Assembly (NCBI RefSeq): GCF_913054395.1
Contig: NZ_CAJXIP010000016.1
Coordinates: 1 to 45,386 of the forward strand
Reading direction: 5' to 3'
DNA length: 45,386 bases
Origin: an uncultured Roseovarius sp.
Lineage (GTDB): Bacteria; Pseudomonadota; Alphaproteobacteria; Rhodobacterales; Rhodobacteraceae
Shown one piece after another: positions 1-7,785 of this stretch. The stretch's first letter is position 1, and the number at the start of each line of letters is the position of its first letter. The position numbers were made by a program, and so were the translations under genes. The notes beneath the pieces are model-generated. The model did no database searches and was not told the DNA's origin. It worked only from the letters and a program-made list of their open reading frames with translations.

Positions 1-648
1 ATTGGCGGCTTCGAGAGCCTGACCCAGATCATAGCGACCCGCCGGATGGCGCAACCCGGTCTCGCGGGCTAGATCGCGGGCACGTGTCAAATCAGCGGGT
101 TTAAGGAAGGGTATTTCAGCAGCGCGTTCCTCGCCGATGGTGGTGACGGTGTCGGGGTCGGTCCAATAGTCCCATTCCTGCTTGCCGATCATATAGCTGG
201 CATTGGCAAACACCGGATCGTCGAAATCATCCAGAACCCCCCAAAGGTGGTCGGGATGGCCGTGGGTAAAGACCACGTGGGTGATGTCATCCGGCGCCAC
301 GCCAAGGGCATCGAGCGTATCCACCAGATCGCCGGCACTTGGCATAAAGCCGCTGCCCGATCCGGCATCAAACAGAATGGTGCGCTCGCCGTCCTGAAGC
401 AGGGTAACATTGCACGGCGGGCGCATCACATCGCCGGTGATCCCGTATTTTTCAAGGATGGGGGCGGCCTCGGCGGCGGGCAGGTCGCCAAGCAGAAACT
501 CTTTCGGCAGCATCAGGTGGCCGTCGCTTGCCGTGGTGATCCTGGCCTGTCCCAATGTTATCTCGCTGGCCGCAAATGTCATGCGCGGCAAGCCGAAAAC
601 CGCGCTTGCGCCGAGGGCGCCAAGAACCTGGCGTCTGGTCGGTTTCAT
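1..648 (-). CDS. Tat-exported metallo-beta-lactamase-fold hydrolase (C-terminus beyond window)
   Basis: The frame is open from an ATG at 648 to the window edge (216 codons), so the C-terminus is missing. The N-terminus MKPTRRQVLGALGAS followed by an alanine-rich stretch ending near MTFAAS is a twin-arginine signal, so the protein is probably exported folded to the periplasm. The metallo-beta-lactamase fold is shown by FDAGSGSGF followed by the zinc motif HGHPDHLWG (HxHxDH). The rest of the metal site should lie outside the window. A purine-rich GGGGAAAGAGA precedes the ATG. It is divergent from the regulator at 823, with 174 bases between them. The substrate is unknown; lactonase, arylsulfatase-like or quinoprotein-relay-like members all share these motifs. 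The fold is clear, the reaction is not. Confidence 0.85.
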   Translation of the reverse strand, partial: MKPTRRQVLGALGASAVFGLPRMTFAASEITLGQARITTASDGHLMLPKEFLLGDLPAAEAAPILEKYGITGDVMRPPCNVTLLQDGERTILFDAGSGSGFMPSAGDLVDTLDALGVAPDDITHVVFTHGHPDHLWGVLDDFDDPVFANASYMIGKQEWDYWTDPDTVTTIGEERAAEIPFLKPADLTRARDLARETGLRHPAGRYDLGQALEAAN

Positions 649-822
649 TCTCTTTCCCCCCATTTATTCGTATTTGTGAATATGACCACAGGGCAGGGTC
701 AGAGTACAAGGGTTATTTTGCCGTTGCCCATGGGTTGCGCGGCTCTGTTTCCTGCTGATTTCCCGAATGCGATGGGCTATCCTGCGGTGAGCAGAGAGAT
801 TTCAGAAGGCGCTTTTCAAAGT

Positions 823-1692
823 ATGGATACCCAACAGCCCGCCTATTTGACGACCAAGGAGGTGGCCGATCTTTTGCGTGTGAAAGAGCGCAAGGTTTAT
901 GATCTGGTCGCCGCCGAAGAGATCCCGCACCGCAAGATCACTGGCAAGCTGTTGTTTCCCGCCGCAGAATTGACCGCCTGGATCGAGGGCTCTGGCGAGG
1001 GGGCGGGTGGTGAGCGTCCGGCGGTTGTGACCGGCTCGCATGATCCGTTGCTTGACTGGGCGCTGCGCGAATCCGGTGCCGGATTGGCAACGCTTTTGAA
1101 CGGAAGCCGCGAGGGCCTTGAATGTTTTGCCCGCGGTCAGGCGGCCGTGGCGGGGATGCATATCCCGGACGAGCAGGGCTGGAACATCGCGGCGACCAAG
1201 GCGGCGGGTCTGCGCGATTGCGTGTTGATCGGATGGGCCGTGCGGGCGCGCGGGCTTATCCTGTCGGAAGGTGCGGCACGGAATGTGCAGGGGGTTGCCG
1301 ATCTGCGCGGCAAGCGGGTGATCCTGCGCCAGCCCGGCGCCGGGGCGGCGGCACTGTTTCAGCGGCTCATGGCCGAGGTGGGGCTTGGCGAAGATGATAT
1401 CGTCGTGACGGGCGGGCGGGCCCATACCGAAAGCGATGCGGCCGCTGCGGTTGCGGCAGGCGAGGCCGATGCGACGCTTGGGATCAAGGCAATGGCGCAG
1501 CAGTTTCACCTGCCGTTCGTGCCGCTTGTGGAGGAGCGGTTTGATTTGCTGATTGACCGGCGGTCCTATTTCACCGAGCCGGTACAAAACCTCTTGCGCT
1601 TTGCCCGGAGCGAGGCCTTTGCCGCCAAGGCGGGGGCGCTTGGCGGCTATGATATCGGTGATCTCGGGCAGGTGCGCTGGATCTCGAAATAG
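823..1692 (+). CDS. HTH / periplasmic-binding-protein-like one-component regulator
   Basis: This 289-residue protein starts with an excisionase/MerR-type winged helix-turn-helix (about residues 8-55: YLTTKEVADLLRVKERKVY, then HRKITGKLLFP). A substrate-binding-protein-like domain (about 80-285) follows, with motifs such as GVADLRGKRVILRQPGAG and a lobe ending in TLGIKAMAQQFHLPFVPL. This architecture is known for alphaproteobacterial one-component regulators in which a former molybdate/tungstate-type binding domain senses the ligand in the cytoplasm. The gene is convergent with tupA (12 bases apart), so control of the tungstate transporter or molybdenum/tungsten cofactor genes is a reasonable inference. 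The ATG at 823 was chosen because the HTH starts right after it; the open frame upstream is the shadow of the hydrolase gene on the other strand. Confidence 0.8.
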   Translation: MDTQQPAYLTTKEVADLLRVKERKVYDLVAAEEIPHRKITGKLLFPAAELTAWIEGSGEGAGGERPAVVTGSHDPLLDWALRESGAGLATLLNGSREGLECFARGQAAVAGMHIPDEQGWNIAATKAAGLRDCVLIGWAVRARGLILSEGAARNVQGVADLRGKRVILRQPGAGAAALFQRLMAEVGLGEDDIVVTGGRAHTESDAAAAVAAGEADATLGIKAMAQQFHLPFVPLVEERFDLLIDRRSYFTEPVQNLLRFARSEAFAAKAGALGGYDIGDLGQVRWISK

Positions 1693-1694
1693 AG

Positions 1695-1713
1695 GCGGGC
1701 TGATCTAGCCCGC
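1695..1713. terminator. Stem-loop between convergent genes
   Basis: A perfect 7-bp stem, GCGGGCT and AGCCCGC, encloses a 5-base loop. It covers the tupA stop codon and the end of the regulator gene. No T-run follows on either strand, so it is at best a weak bidirectional terminator or an mRNA 3'-end protector. Confidence 0.4.
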
Positions 1714-2529
1714 GTTCGGGAAGAACAGCTGTTGGCCGTCGACCTTGTAACCGGCGATCGCGGCCTGGCCCTCATCCGACAGAACCCAGTCGATAAAGCT
1801 CTGACCGGCCTCGGCCTTGACGTTTCCATGCATCTCGGGGTTCACGAGGATGATGCCATATTGGTTGAACATCTTCGCATCGCCCTCGACCGCGATGCCA
1901 TAGTCGCCCTTGTTGCCAAAGGCGATCCACGTGGCGCGGTCGGTCATGATATAGGCGCCCATGGCGGTGCCGGTATTGAGTGTCGCGCCCATGCCCGACC
2001 CGGTTTCGCGATACCATCCGCCAGAGGCGGCGCGCGCGTCGATACCGGTTGCTGCCCAAAGGCGCAGTTCTGCCTTGTTGGTGCCGCTGTCATCCCCGCG
2101 CGACGCAAACGGCGCCTCTGCCTCGGCGATGCGTGTAAGGGCGGCCACAACATCGGACATGCCCGCAACACCGGCGGGATCGGCGGGCGGCCCGACGATG
2201 ACAAAGTCGTTGTACATCACGTCAGAGCGGGCAAGCCCGTGACCCTGGGCGACGAATTTTTCCTCGGCGGGTTTGGCATGCACGAACAGGACATCACCAT
2301 CGCCATTGGCGGCGTTCTTGATCGCCTGCCCGGTGCCGACGGCCACAACGCGCACTTCGATTCCGGTCTTTTCGGTAAAGATCGGCAGGATGTGATCGAA
2401 CAGGCCGGAATTCTGTGTCGAAGTGGTAGATTGCACGACAATAAAGTCGTCCTCGGCCTGCGCGGCCCCGCCAAGGCCAAAGGCCAGAACTGTGGTGGCG
2501 GCAAGGGCCAGGAAATGACGTCTGATCAT
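1705..2529 (-). CDS. tupA: Tungstate ABC transporter substrate-binding protein TupA
   Basis: This 274-residue protein has a Sec signal peptide (cleavage probably after AQA, residue 25). The mature protein opens with VVQSTTSTQNSGL; the serine/threonine-rich TTST (residues 35-38) corresponds to the TTTS oxyanion motif of TupA proteins, which separates them from molybdate-binding ModA. Other family features are GTGQAIKNAANGDGDVLFVH and FASRGDDSGTNKAEL. It should capture tungstate, possibly also molybdate, in the periplasm for the permease and ATPase encoded just upstream. It is the last gene of the tupB-tupC-tupA unit, 30 bases after tupC. The usual operon order places the binding protein first, so this arrangement is unusual. 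Confidence 0.9.
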   Translation of the reverse strand: MIRRHFLALAATTVLAFGLGGAAQAEDDFIVVQSTTSTQNSGLFDHILPIFTEKTGIEVRVVAVGTGQAIKNAANGDGDVLFVHAKPAEEKFVAQGHGLARSDVMYNDFVIVGPPADPAGVAGMSDVVAALTRIAEAEAPFASRGDDSGTNKAELRLWAATGIDARAASGGWYRETGSGMGATLNTGTAMGAYIMTDRATWIAFGNKGDYGIAVEGDAKMFNQYGIILVNPEMHGNVKAEAGQSFIDWVLSDEGQAAIAGYKVDGQQLFFPNAG

Positions 2530-2559
2530 TAAAAGTCTCCGTAGGGTTTGAATAAGGGG

Positions 2560-3330
2560 TCAGGGGGCCGGGGCGGTGTAAAGCCGCCCTTCAAGCCAGG
2601 CCCGCGTCGCGGCGGATTTCGGGGCGGCCAGAACGTTCTTGAGGGTGCCGGTTTCGGCCAGCTTGCCGTCCTGCAAAAAGATGAGATCGTCGCCGATGCG
2701 CCGGGCCTGTCCAAGATCATGGGTGACCATCACGATGCTGACACCGCGTTGGCAGGCGGCGTTGATCAGATCCTCGATCGCGCGGGTCGAGGCGGGATCA
2801 AGGCTTGAGGTGGGTTCGTCGAGGAACAAAAGCCGGGGCTGCCCGACAAGGGCCCGCGCCAGGGCAAGGCGCTGCTGCTCGCCCCCAGAGAGAACCCGCG
2901 CGGGGCGCCGTGCCATATCCGTGAGCCGGGCCATGTCAAGCGCCTCGGCGGCTTTGGCCGCGCGGGCCGCGCCAGTGATACCACGCACCGTCAGGGCAAA
3001 CCTGAGGTTGGCAAGCACCGACCGGCGCAGCATCACGGGACGCTGGAACACCATTGCCTGTGCGGCGCGCGCGCCTCGGTCAAGCGGGCGGCCCTGCCAG
3101 AGCAGCTCGCCGGTGGTGGGCGCGATCAGCCCGTGCAGAAGGCGCAACAGCATGCTTTTTCCGGCGCCGTTCGGACCCATCACCAGGGTGCGCCGACCGG
3201 GGTGGATTTCAAGCGTCAGATCATCAATCAGCCGTTTGCCGCCCGCATCGAACGACAAGCCCTGACAGGCCAGCAAGGCAGGCGCCGTGGCACTGTCGGC
3301 TGTGTGCATATCCAGGGTCATGTCACGCAT
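2560..3330 (-). CDS. tupC: Tungstate ABC transporter ATP-binding protein TupC
   Basis: A single nucleotide-binding domain of 256 residues: Walker A GPNGAGKS (52-59), Q-loop near Q96, signature LSGGEQQ (148-154), Walker B LLFLDEP (167-173) and switch histidine H204. It powers import through TupB. Its ATG overlaps the end of tupB by 8 bases (ATGCGTGA), which suggests translational coupling; an internal ATG at 3309 is also possible. No C-terminal TOBE/regulatory domain is present, as is usual for Tup-type ATPases. Confidence 0.88.
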   Translation of the reverse strand: MRDMTLDMHTADSATAPALLACQGLSFDAGGKRLIDDLTLEIHPGRRTLVMGPNGAGKSMLLRLLHGLIAPTTGELLWQGRPLDRGARAAQAMVFQRPVMLRRSVLANLRFALTVRGITGAARAAKAAEALDMARLTDMARRPARVLSGGEQQRLALARALVGQPRLLFLDEPTSSLDPASTRAIEDLINAACQRGVSIVMVTHDLGQARRIGDDLIFLQDGKLAETGTLKNVLAAPKSAATRAWLEGRLYTAPAP

Positions 3331-4030
3331 AGGCCGCCCGCACCGCAGAAGCCCTGAGCGCCATCACAAGAGCATTCACGATCACCGCGATCGACAACAG
3401 CAAGAGCCCGAGGGCGAGGGCCAGTTCAAGGTTCCCCTTTGAGGTTTCAAGCGCGATGGTGGTGGTCATCACGCGGGTCACGTGGTTGATATTTCCGCCA
3501 ACGATCAATACCGCGCCAACCTCGGCCACGGCGCGGCCAAACCCGGCGAGCGCCACGGTCAGAACGCTATAGCGGGCATCCCACAAAAGCGCAGTCATAC
3601 GGGCAAAGGCGCCGACGCCAAGCGAGGCAAACTGTTCTCGGTACTCGTCGTGCAGATCCTCGACCACCTGCTTGGTCAGTGCCGCTATGATCGGGGTGAC
3701 AAGGATGGTTTGTGCGATGATCATCGCGCTTGGGGTATAAAGCAGTTGCAGCACCCCAAGTGGCCCCGAGGCCGAGAGCATTAGGTAGACCACCAGCCCC
3801 ACCACCACCGGCGGAAGGCCCATCAGGGCGTTCAGCACAACGGTGACCGTGCCGCGCCCGGTAAAGCGGAACGCCCCGACCATTGCGCCAAGCGGCAGGC
3901 CGATCAGGCAGGAAATCACCACCGCCGTCAGGGTCACGCGCAGTGAAAGCATCACGATCTCGCTCAGGTCCCGATCCCATGTCAGGATCAGGCCAAGCGC
4001 CTCGCTCAGGATGTCAGTCAGGCTGAACAC
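3323..4030 (-). CDS. tupB: Tungstate ABC transporter permease TupB
   Basis: A hydrophobic permease of 235 residues with about five membrane helices. The ABC-coupling (EAA-like) region lies around EQFASLGVGAFARMTALLWDAR, and GFGRAVAEVGAVLIVGGN follows, typical of Tup/CysT-type permeases. I chose the GTG at 4030 because a strong Shine-Dalgarno sequence (GGGGAGGA) lies 7 bases upstream. An ATG at 4066 would place that sequence inside the coding region. The start codon abuts the 3' arm of a hairpin (4031-4064) that contains the ribosome-binding site. Confidence 0.85.
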   Translation of the reverse strand: MFSLTDILSEALGLILTWDRDLSEIVMLSLRVTLTAVVISCLIGLPLGAMVGAFRFTGRGTVTVVLNALMGLPPVVVGLVVYLMLSASGPLGVLQLLYTPSAMIIAQTILVTPIIAALTKQVVEDLHDEYREQFASLGVGAFARMTALLWDARYSVLTVALAGFGRAVAEVGAVLIVGGNINHVTRVMTTTIALETSKGNLELALALGLLLLSIAVIVNALVMALRASAVRAAYA

Positions 4031-4064
4031 GTGTATTTCCTCCCCTATCTGGGAAAAAATACAC
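4031..4064 (-). promoter_or_regulatory. Hairpin sequestering the tupB ribosome-binding site
   Basis: Read in the direction of tupB, the arms are GTGTATTTTTTCCC and GGGAGGAAATACAC around a 6-base loop, immediately followed by the GTG start. All 14 positions can pair in RNA (12 Watson-Crick, 2 G-U), and the 3' arm contains nearly the whole Shine-Dalgarno sequence. As DNA the same element is a 12/14 dyad that could also be an operator. Cis control of tup expression is inferred; the pairing is directly visible. Confidence 0.55.
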
Positions 4065-4078
4065 AATTATGCACAGCA

Positions 4079-4100
4079 ATCCAGTCAAAAGCGACTGGAT
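4079..4100. repeat. Perfect inverted repeat between methyltransferase gene and tupB
   Basis: The 8-base arms ATCCAGTC and GACTGGAT surround a 6-base spacer. It sits 8 bases after the methyltransferase stop and 15 bases before the tupB leader hairpin. It may be a terminator stem (no T-run follows on either strand) or a regulator-binding site for the tup operon. Confidence 0.45.
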
Positions 4101-4108
4101 CAGGCGAA

Positions 4109-4798
4109 TTATCCGGGATTTCCCCGCAAGCGCCAGATTTTCAGGGGTTGAACAAGCTGCTGACCGGTGGGCCCGTTGACCACGTTCTGGGCGAAAAGCC
4201 GGGCCAGATCGTGGCGCAGGCCCTCGGCCAGAGCGCGGCGGGCAGGATCAACCGCGCTCAGATAGTCGATGAAGGCCTCAAGATCGGGCATCGGTGTGGC
4301 GCGCTCATAGATCACCGGCGCGGGGCCGGTGGCTTGCGACTGCGCCAGGATGTCGTCGATTGCGCGTTGCGCGGCCTCGCGGATTTCGGTTTCATCCTCG
4401 ACCGGGCGCATGACCTCGAAGAACGACCCTTCTGCCAGCGGTTCGACAATGATCATCTCGCCGTTTGGGCGCAGCACGCGCAGCGCCTCTTTCAGGGCGG
4501 CCTGCATGTCGGGCACGGGGACGTGGTGCAGCGCATTGAGGAATATCGCCGCGTCAAAACTGGCCGGGGCGAAGGGAAGCGCTTCGGCCCCGGCGGTGAC
4601 GAAGGTGGCGCCCGGAACGCGTGTTGTGGCCGCTGCGATGGCCTCGGCACTTGGATCGAGGCCGGTCACGTGAAAACCGTCGCGGCAGAGGCTTTTGGCA
4701 AGCGCGCCATGGCCACAGCCGATATCAAGCACTTCGCGTGCGCCGATGTCTTGCAGGATGGCGACGATGCGCGCGCGGGTGTCGGCGGGATTACTCAT
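4109..4798 (-). CDS. Class I SAM-dependent methyltransferase
   Basis: This 229-residue protein has the SAM-binding motif I VLDIGCGHG (residues 23-31), an acidic residue after the next strand (GLDPSAEA), and motif IV-V FDAAIFLNALHHVP followed by EALRVLRPNGEMIIVEP, as in UbiE/Methyltransf_11 proteins. The methyl acceptor cannot be read from sequence. The start MSNPADTRARI was preferred because the 33 codons upstream (rich in Arg/Ser/Pro) look non-coding. It lies upstream of tupB on the same strand, separated by a dyad; a link to tungstate uptake is not evident. Confidence 0.8.
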   Translation of the reverse strand: MSNPADTRARIVAILQDIGAREVLDIGCGHGALAKSLCRDGFHVTGLDPSAEAIAAATTRVPGATFVTAGAEALPFAPASFDAAIFLNALHHVPVPDMQAALKEALRVLRPNGEMIIVEPLAEGSFFEVMRPVEDETEIREAAQRAIDDILAQSQATGPAPVIYERATPMPDLEAFIDYLSAVDPARRALAEGLRHDLARLFAQNVVNGPTGQQLVQPLKIWRLRGNPG

Positions 4799-5202
4799 GC
4801 TCAGGTCCGCAATCACCCTCGGGGGGCTCGACCTCGATCGCGCGCCTCTCCGGCATCGATTGGCGGCCAATCGGCTTGAGGGGTCTGGTTGTGGCAAGGT
4901 TGGTCATCTTGGGGGTATCCCTTTGGGCCGGTGCGAATTGCCCGCGCATATAACAGGGGATCGGGCGTGATTGACAAGTGTGGCACGCGATAGGGTTTGC
5001 CTATGTCTCAGTAGGGCGTTTCCGGGCTTTGTGGCTTGTGACGGATATTTGGCCGCGCTAGCCTTTGGGCCGCAGATGATCCTGCCTATTTTGCAGGCAG
5101 GTCTTGCGGTTTGTGATCGGGGAGCGCACAAATTTGCTGACAATACGCAAAAATAATTTTACCAATTGGTAAAACAAAAAAGCTGCCAACAAGGAGAGAC
5201 CC
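4799..5202. other. 404-base non-coding region between divergent genes
   Basis: This region separates the methyltransferase from the BMP transporter operon. It contains a small stem (CCTGC 5081-5085 with GCAGG 5093-5097), an A/T-rich tract before the operon, the palindrome at 5157-5174, and the Shine-Dalgarno sequence AAGGAGAG just before the ATG at 5203. I found no credible small gene and no recognisable purine riboswitch core. Confidence 0.6.
5157..5174. promoter_or_regulatory. 18-bp perfect palindrome, RutR-like operator
   Basis: TTTTACCAATTGGTAAAA is an exact palindrome 28 bases before the ATG of the transporter operon. It fits the remembered RutR consensus TTGACCANNTGGTCAA at all but the symmetric third position. 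RutR controls pyrimidine/purine catabolism genes, which agrees with the operon content. The regulator itself is not in the window, so the assignment is inference. Confidence 0.6.
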
Positions 5203-6237
5203 ATGACCACCCTGAAAACACGGACCAATGCGCCCCTGTCGCGCCGCCAGTTCATGGCCAGCACCGCCGCCGTGGCGCTTGTTGCCGGGGCGTCGACGCT
5301 GGCCACGCCCCTGCGTGCCGCAGAGCCGATCAAGACCGCCGGTATCTATACCGTGCCCGTTGAGCAGCAATGGGTAAGCCGCATTCACAAGGCTGCCACC
5401 ATCGCGCAGGAACGCGGCGATGTGGACTATGTGTTCTCGGAGAATGTCAGCAATACCGATTACGCCCGCGTGATGCGCGAATATGCCGAACAGGGTTACA
5501 AGCTTATCATCGGCGAGGCCTTCGCCGTGGAACAGGAAGCGCGCGAAGTGGCGGCGGAATATCCCGATATCGCCTTCCTTCTGGGCTCAAGCTTCAAGCC
5601 GGACGAGGCCCTGCCGAACTTCGCCGTGTTTGACAACTATATCCAGGATGCCTCCTACCTGTCGGGGATCATCGCCGGGTCGATGAGCAAGACTGGCAAT
5701 ATCGGCATGGTCGGCGGCTTTCCGATCCCCGAAGTGAACCGCCTGATGCATGCCTTCATGGCGGGTGCGAAAGAGATGAACCCGGATATCAAGTTCCAGG
5801 TCAGCTTTATCGGTTCGTGGTTCGATCCGCCCAAGGCCAAGGAAACCGCCTTTGCAATGATCGAGAACGGCGCCGACCTTTTGTATGCCGAACGCTTTGG
5901 CGTGTCGGATGCGGCGATGGAAAAGGGGATTCTTGCGATTGGCAACGTGATCGACACGCAGGCGGATTATCCCGATACGGTTGTCGCCTCGGCGATCTGG
6001 CACTTTGAACCGACGCTGGACAAGGCGATTGCCGAAGTGAACGCCGGCACTTTCAAGGCCGCCGATTACGGGGTCTATTCCTTCATGAGCGAGGGCGGTT
6101 CGTCGCTGGCGCCGCTTGGCACATTCGAGGGCAAAGTGCCCGAGGCCGCCATCGCGCTTGTCGATGAACGCAGCGCGGCGATCAAGGCAGGCACCTTCAC
6201 GGTAGAGATCAACGACGACGAACCGAAGTCGTCATAA
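5203..6237 (+). CDS. BMP-family ABC transporter substrate-binding protein
   Basis: This 344-residue protein carries a Tat-type signal (SRRQFMASTAAVALVAGAST). The mature part has BMP/PnrA/Med-like features: KTAGIYTVPVEQQWVSRIH, the NTDYARVMREYAEQGYKLII segment, and GNIGMVGGFPIPEVNRLMHAF, the hinge typical of nucleoside-binding BMP proteins. It should bind a nucleoside or nucleobase in the periplasm. It is the first gene of a tight operon; the ATP-binding gene starts directly after its stop codon (TAA followed by ATG). Confidence 0.88.
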   Translation: MTTLKTRTNAPLSRRQFMASTAAVALVAGASTLATPLRAAEPIKTAGIYTVPVEQQWVSRIHKAATIAQERGDVDYVFSENVSNTDYARVMREYAEQGYKLIIGEAFAVEQEAREVAAEYPDIAFLLGSSFKPDEALPNFAVFDNYIQDASYLSGIIAGSMSKTGNIGMVGGFPIPEVNRLMHAFMAGAKEMNPDIKFQVSFIGSWFDPPKAKETAFAMIENGADLLYAERFGVSDAAMEKGILAIGNVIDTQADYPDTVVASAIWHFEPTLDKAIAEVNAGTFKAADYGVYSFMSEGGSSLAPLGTFEGKVPEAAIALVDERSAAIKAGTFTVEINDDEPKSS

Positions 6238-7785
6238 ATGACGGGCGCAGAGGCGGCGCAGGTCGTTCTGCGCCTTGATCGCATTACCAAGAGCTTTGGC
6301 AAGCTGGTCGCGAATGATGCGGTCAGCTTGTCCTTGCATCGTGGCGAGGTGATCGCGCTTTTGGGCGAGAACGGCGCGGGCAAGACGACGCTTATGAATA
6401 TCCTGTTCGGCCAGTACACCGCCGACAGTGGCCGGGTCGAGGTCTTCGGTCATGACCTGCCGCCCGGCAATCCGCGCGCGGCGCTGGATGCGGGGGTTGG
6501 CATGGTGCATCAGCATTTCACGCTGGCCGACAACATGACCGTTCTGGAAAACGTCGCCCTGGGCACGGTGCCGCTCTGGCGGCCCCGTCTTGACCGGGCG
6601 GCAGTGCGCGCCAAGATTGCCGGGCTGGCCGAAGATTTCCGCCTTGCGGTCGATCCCGATGCCCGCGTCGGCACCCTTACCGTGGGCGAGCGTCAGCGGG
6701 TCGAGATCCTCAAGGCGCTTTACCGCGAAGCCAAGATCCTCATTCTGGACGAGCCGACGGCGGTGCTTACCCCGCAGGAAACCGATGACCTTTTCGCGAC
6801 CCTGCGCAAGGCGGTGGCGCTTGGGCTTTCGATCGTGTTCATCAGTCACAAGTTGCACGAGGTCATGGATATTTCCGACCGGGTGGTGATCCTGCGTCAT
6901 GGGCGGCTTGTGGGCGAGATGCGCACGCAGGATACCGACCGCCACGCGCTTGCCGCAGCCATGGTCGGCGCCGAGGTGAGCGCCCCCAAGGTGGCCCCCG
7001 CCACCCCCGGCGCGGCGCTGTTGCGGCTTGGCGAGGTGAGCACCCCCGATAAGGGCAATGCGCCGGGGCTCAAATCGGTCTCGCTTGATCTGCGCGCCGG
7101 GCAAATCACCGGGCTTGCGGGGGTGTCGGGCAACGGGCAGGCGGCGCTTGCCGATCTGATTGGCGGGTTGTGCGCCCCCAAGACCGGGCAGCTTGATCTT
7201 GACGGTCAGGCGCTTGCAAGATGGTCGCCGCGCATCGCGGTACAAAGCGGCATCGCGCGAATTCCCGAAGACAGGCACAAAACCGGCACGATTGCCGATT
7301 TCAATCTCACCGAAAATGCGATTCTCGAAAGCTATCACACCCCGCCAATGAGCAAGCATGGCTGGATGAACTGGACTCGTGCCGAGATTGCCACCCGTGA
7401 CATCATCACGCGGTATGACGTGCGCTGTCCGGGCCCCGAGACGCGGATCAGGCTGTTGTCGGGCGGCAATATGCAAAAGCTTATCCTTGGTCGGGTGCTT
7501 GAGGCCGCGCCGCGCATCATTCTGGCCAATCAGCCGGTGCGCGGGCTTGATATCGGCGCGGTCAATTACGTGCATTCGCAATTATTGGAGGCCCGGGCGC
7601 GCGGCGCGGCGGTTTTGTTGATTTCCGAGGATCTCGACGAGATCATGGCACTGTCAGACGTGATCCACGTGATTTCCGAGGGGCGGCTTTCGCCCGAATT
7701 CGGGCGCGGCACCATGGCCCCTGCCGATCTTGGCGTGTGGATGGCCGGGCATGGGTTTGAAGAGGGGCTAGCCCATGCGTCTTGA
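6238..7785 (+). CDS. BMP-type ABC transporter ATP-binding protein (two nucleotide-binding domains)
   Basis: This 515-residue protein holds two ABC domains, as in YufO/NupO and RbsA-type ATPases. Domain 1 has Walker A GENGAGKT (43-50), an unusual signature LTVGERQRVEILKAL, and Walker B ILILDEPTAVL. Domain 2 has a degenerate P-loop (GVSGNGQAAL), signature LSGGNMQKL and IILANQPVRGLDIG in the Walker B position, where Asn-Gln-Pro replaces Asp-Glu-Pro. This asymmetry is usual for the family. It energises import through the two permeases downstream. Confidence 0.9.
   Translation: MTGAEAAQVVLRLDRITKSFGKLVANDAVSLSLHRGEVIALLGENGAGKTTLMNILFGQYTADSGRVEVFGHDLPPGNPRAALDAGVGMVHQHFTLADNMTVLENVALGTVPLWRPRLDRAAVRAKIAGLAEDFRLAVDPDARVGTLTVGERQRVEILKALYREAKILILDEPTAVLTPQETDDLFATLRKAVALGLSIVFISHKLHEVMDISDRVVILRHGRLVGEMRTQDTDRHALAAAMVGAEVSAPKVAPATPGAALLRLGEVSTPDKGNAPGLKSVSLDLRAGQITGLAGVSGNGQAALADLIGGLCAPKTGQLDLDGQALARWSPRIAVQSGIARIPEDRHKTGTIADFNLTENAILESYHTPPMSKHGWMNWTRAEIATRDIITRYDVRCPGPETRIRLLSGGNMQKLILGRVLEAAPRIILANQPVRGLDIGAVNYVHSQLLEARARGAAVLLISEDLDEIMALSDVIHVISEGRLSPEFGRGTMAPADLGVWMAGHGFEEGLAHAS

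Noticed and set aside
247-822. In-frame open extension upstream of the HTH regulator
   Set aside because: It is antisense to the Tat-exported hydrolase gene, whose signal peptide and zinc motif are clear. The HTH domain begins at the ATG at 823.
4031-4066. ATG at 4066 as the tupB start
   Set aside because: It would put the strong Shine-Dalgarno sequence inside the gene and add twelve non-family residues; GTG 4030 is better placed.
4904-5143. Small open frames in the 404-base gap before the BMP operon
   Set aside because: No Shine-Dalgarno, no membrane or domain signal, and both strands are open at random.
5041-5156. Purine or other nucleobase riboswitch before the BMP operon
   Set aside because: I looked for the conserved purine-aptamer core and found only one short hairpin; a protein operator explains the region better.
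6232-7581. Long open frame antisense to the BMP-type ATPase
   Set aside because: The translated product is rich in His/Arg/Pro with no domain; the sense strand encodes a full ABC ATPase. Typical G+C-bias shadow.
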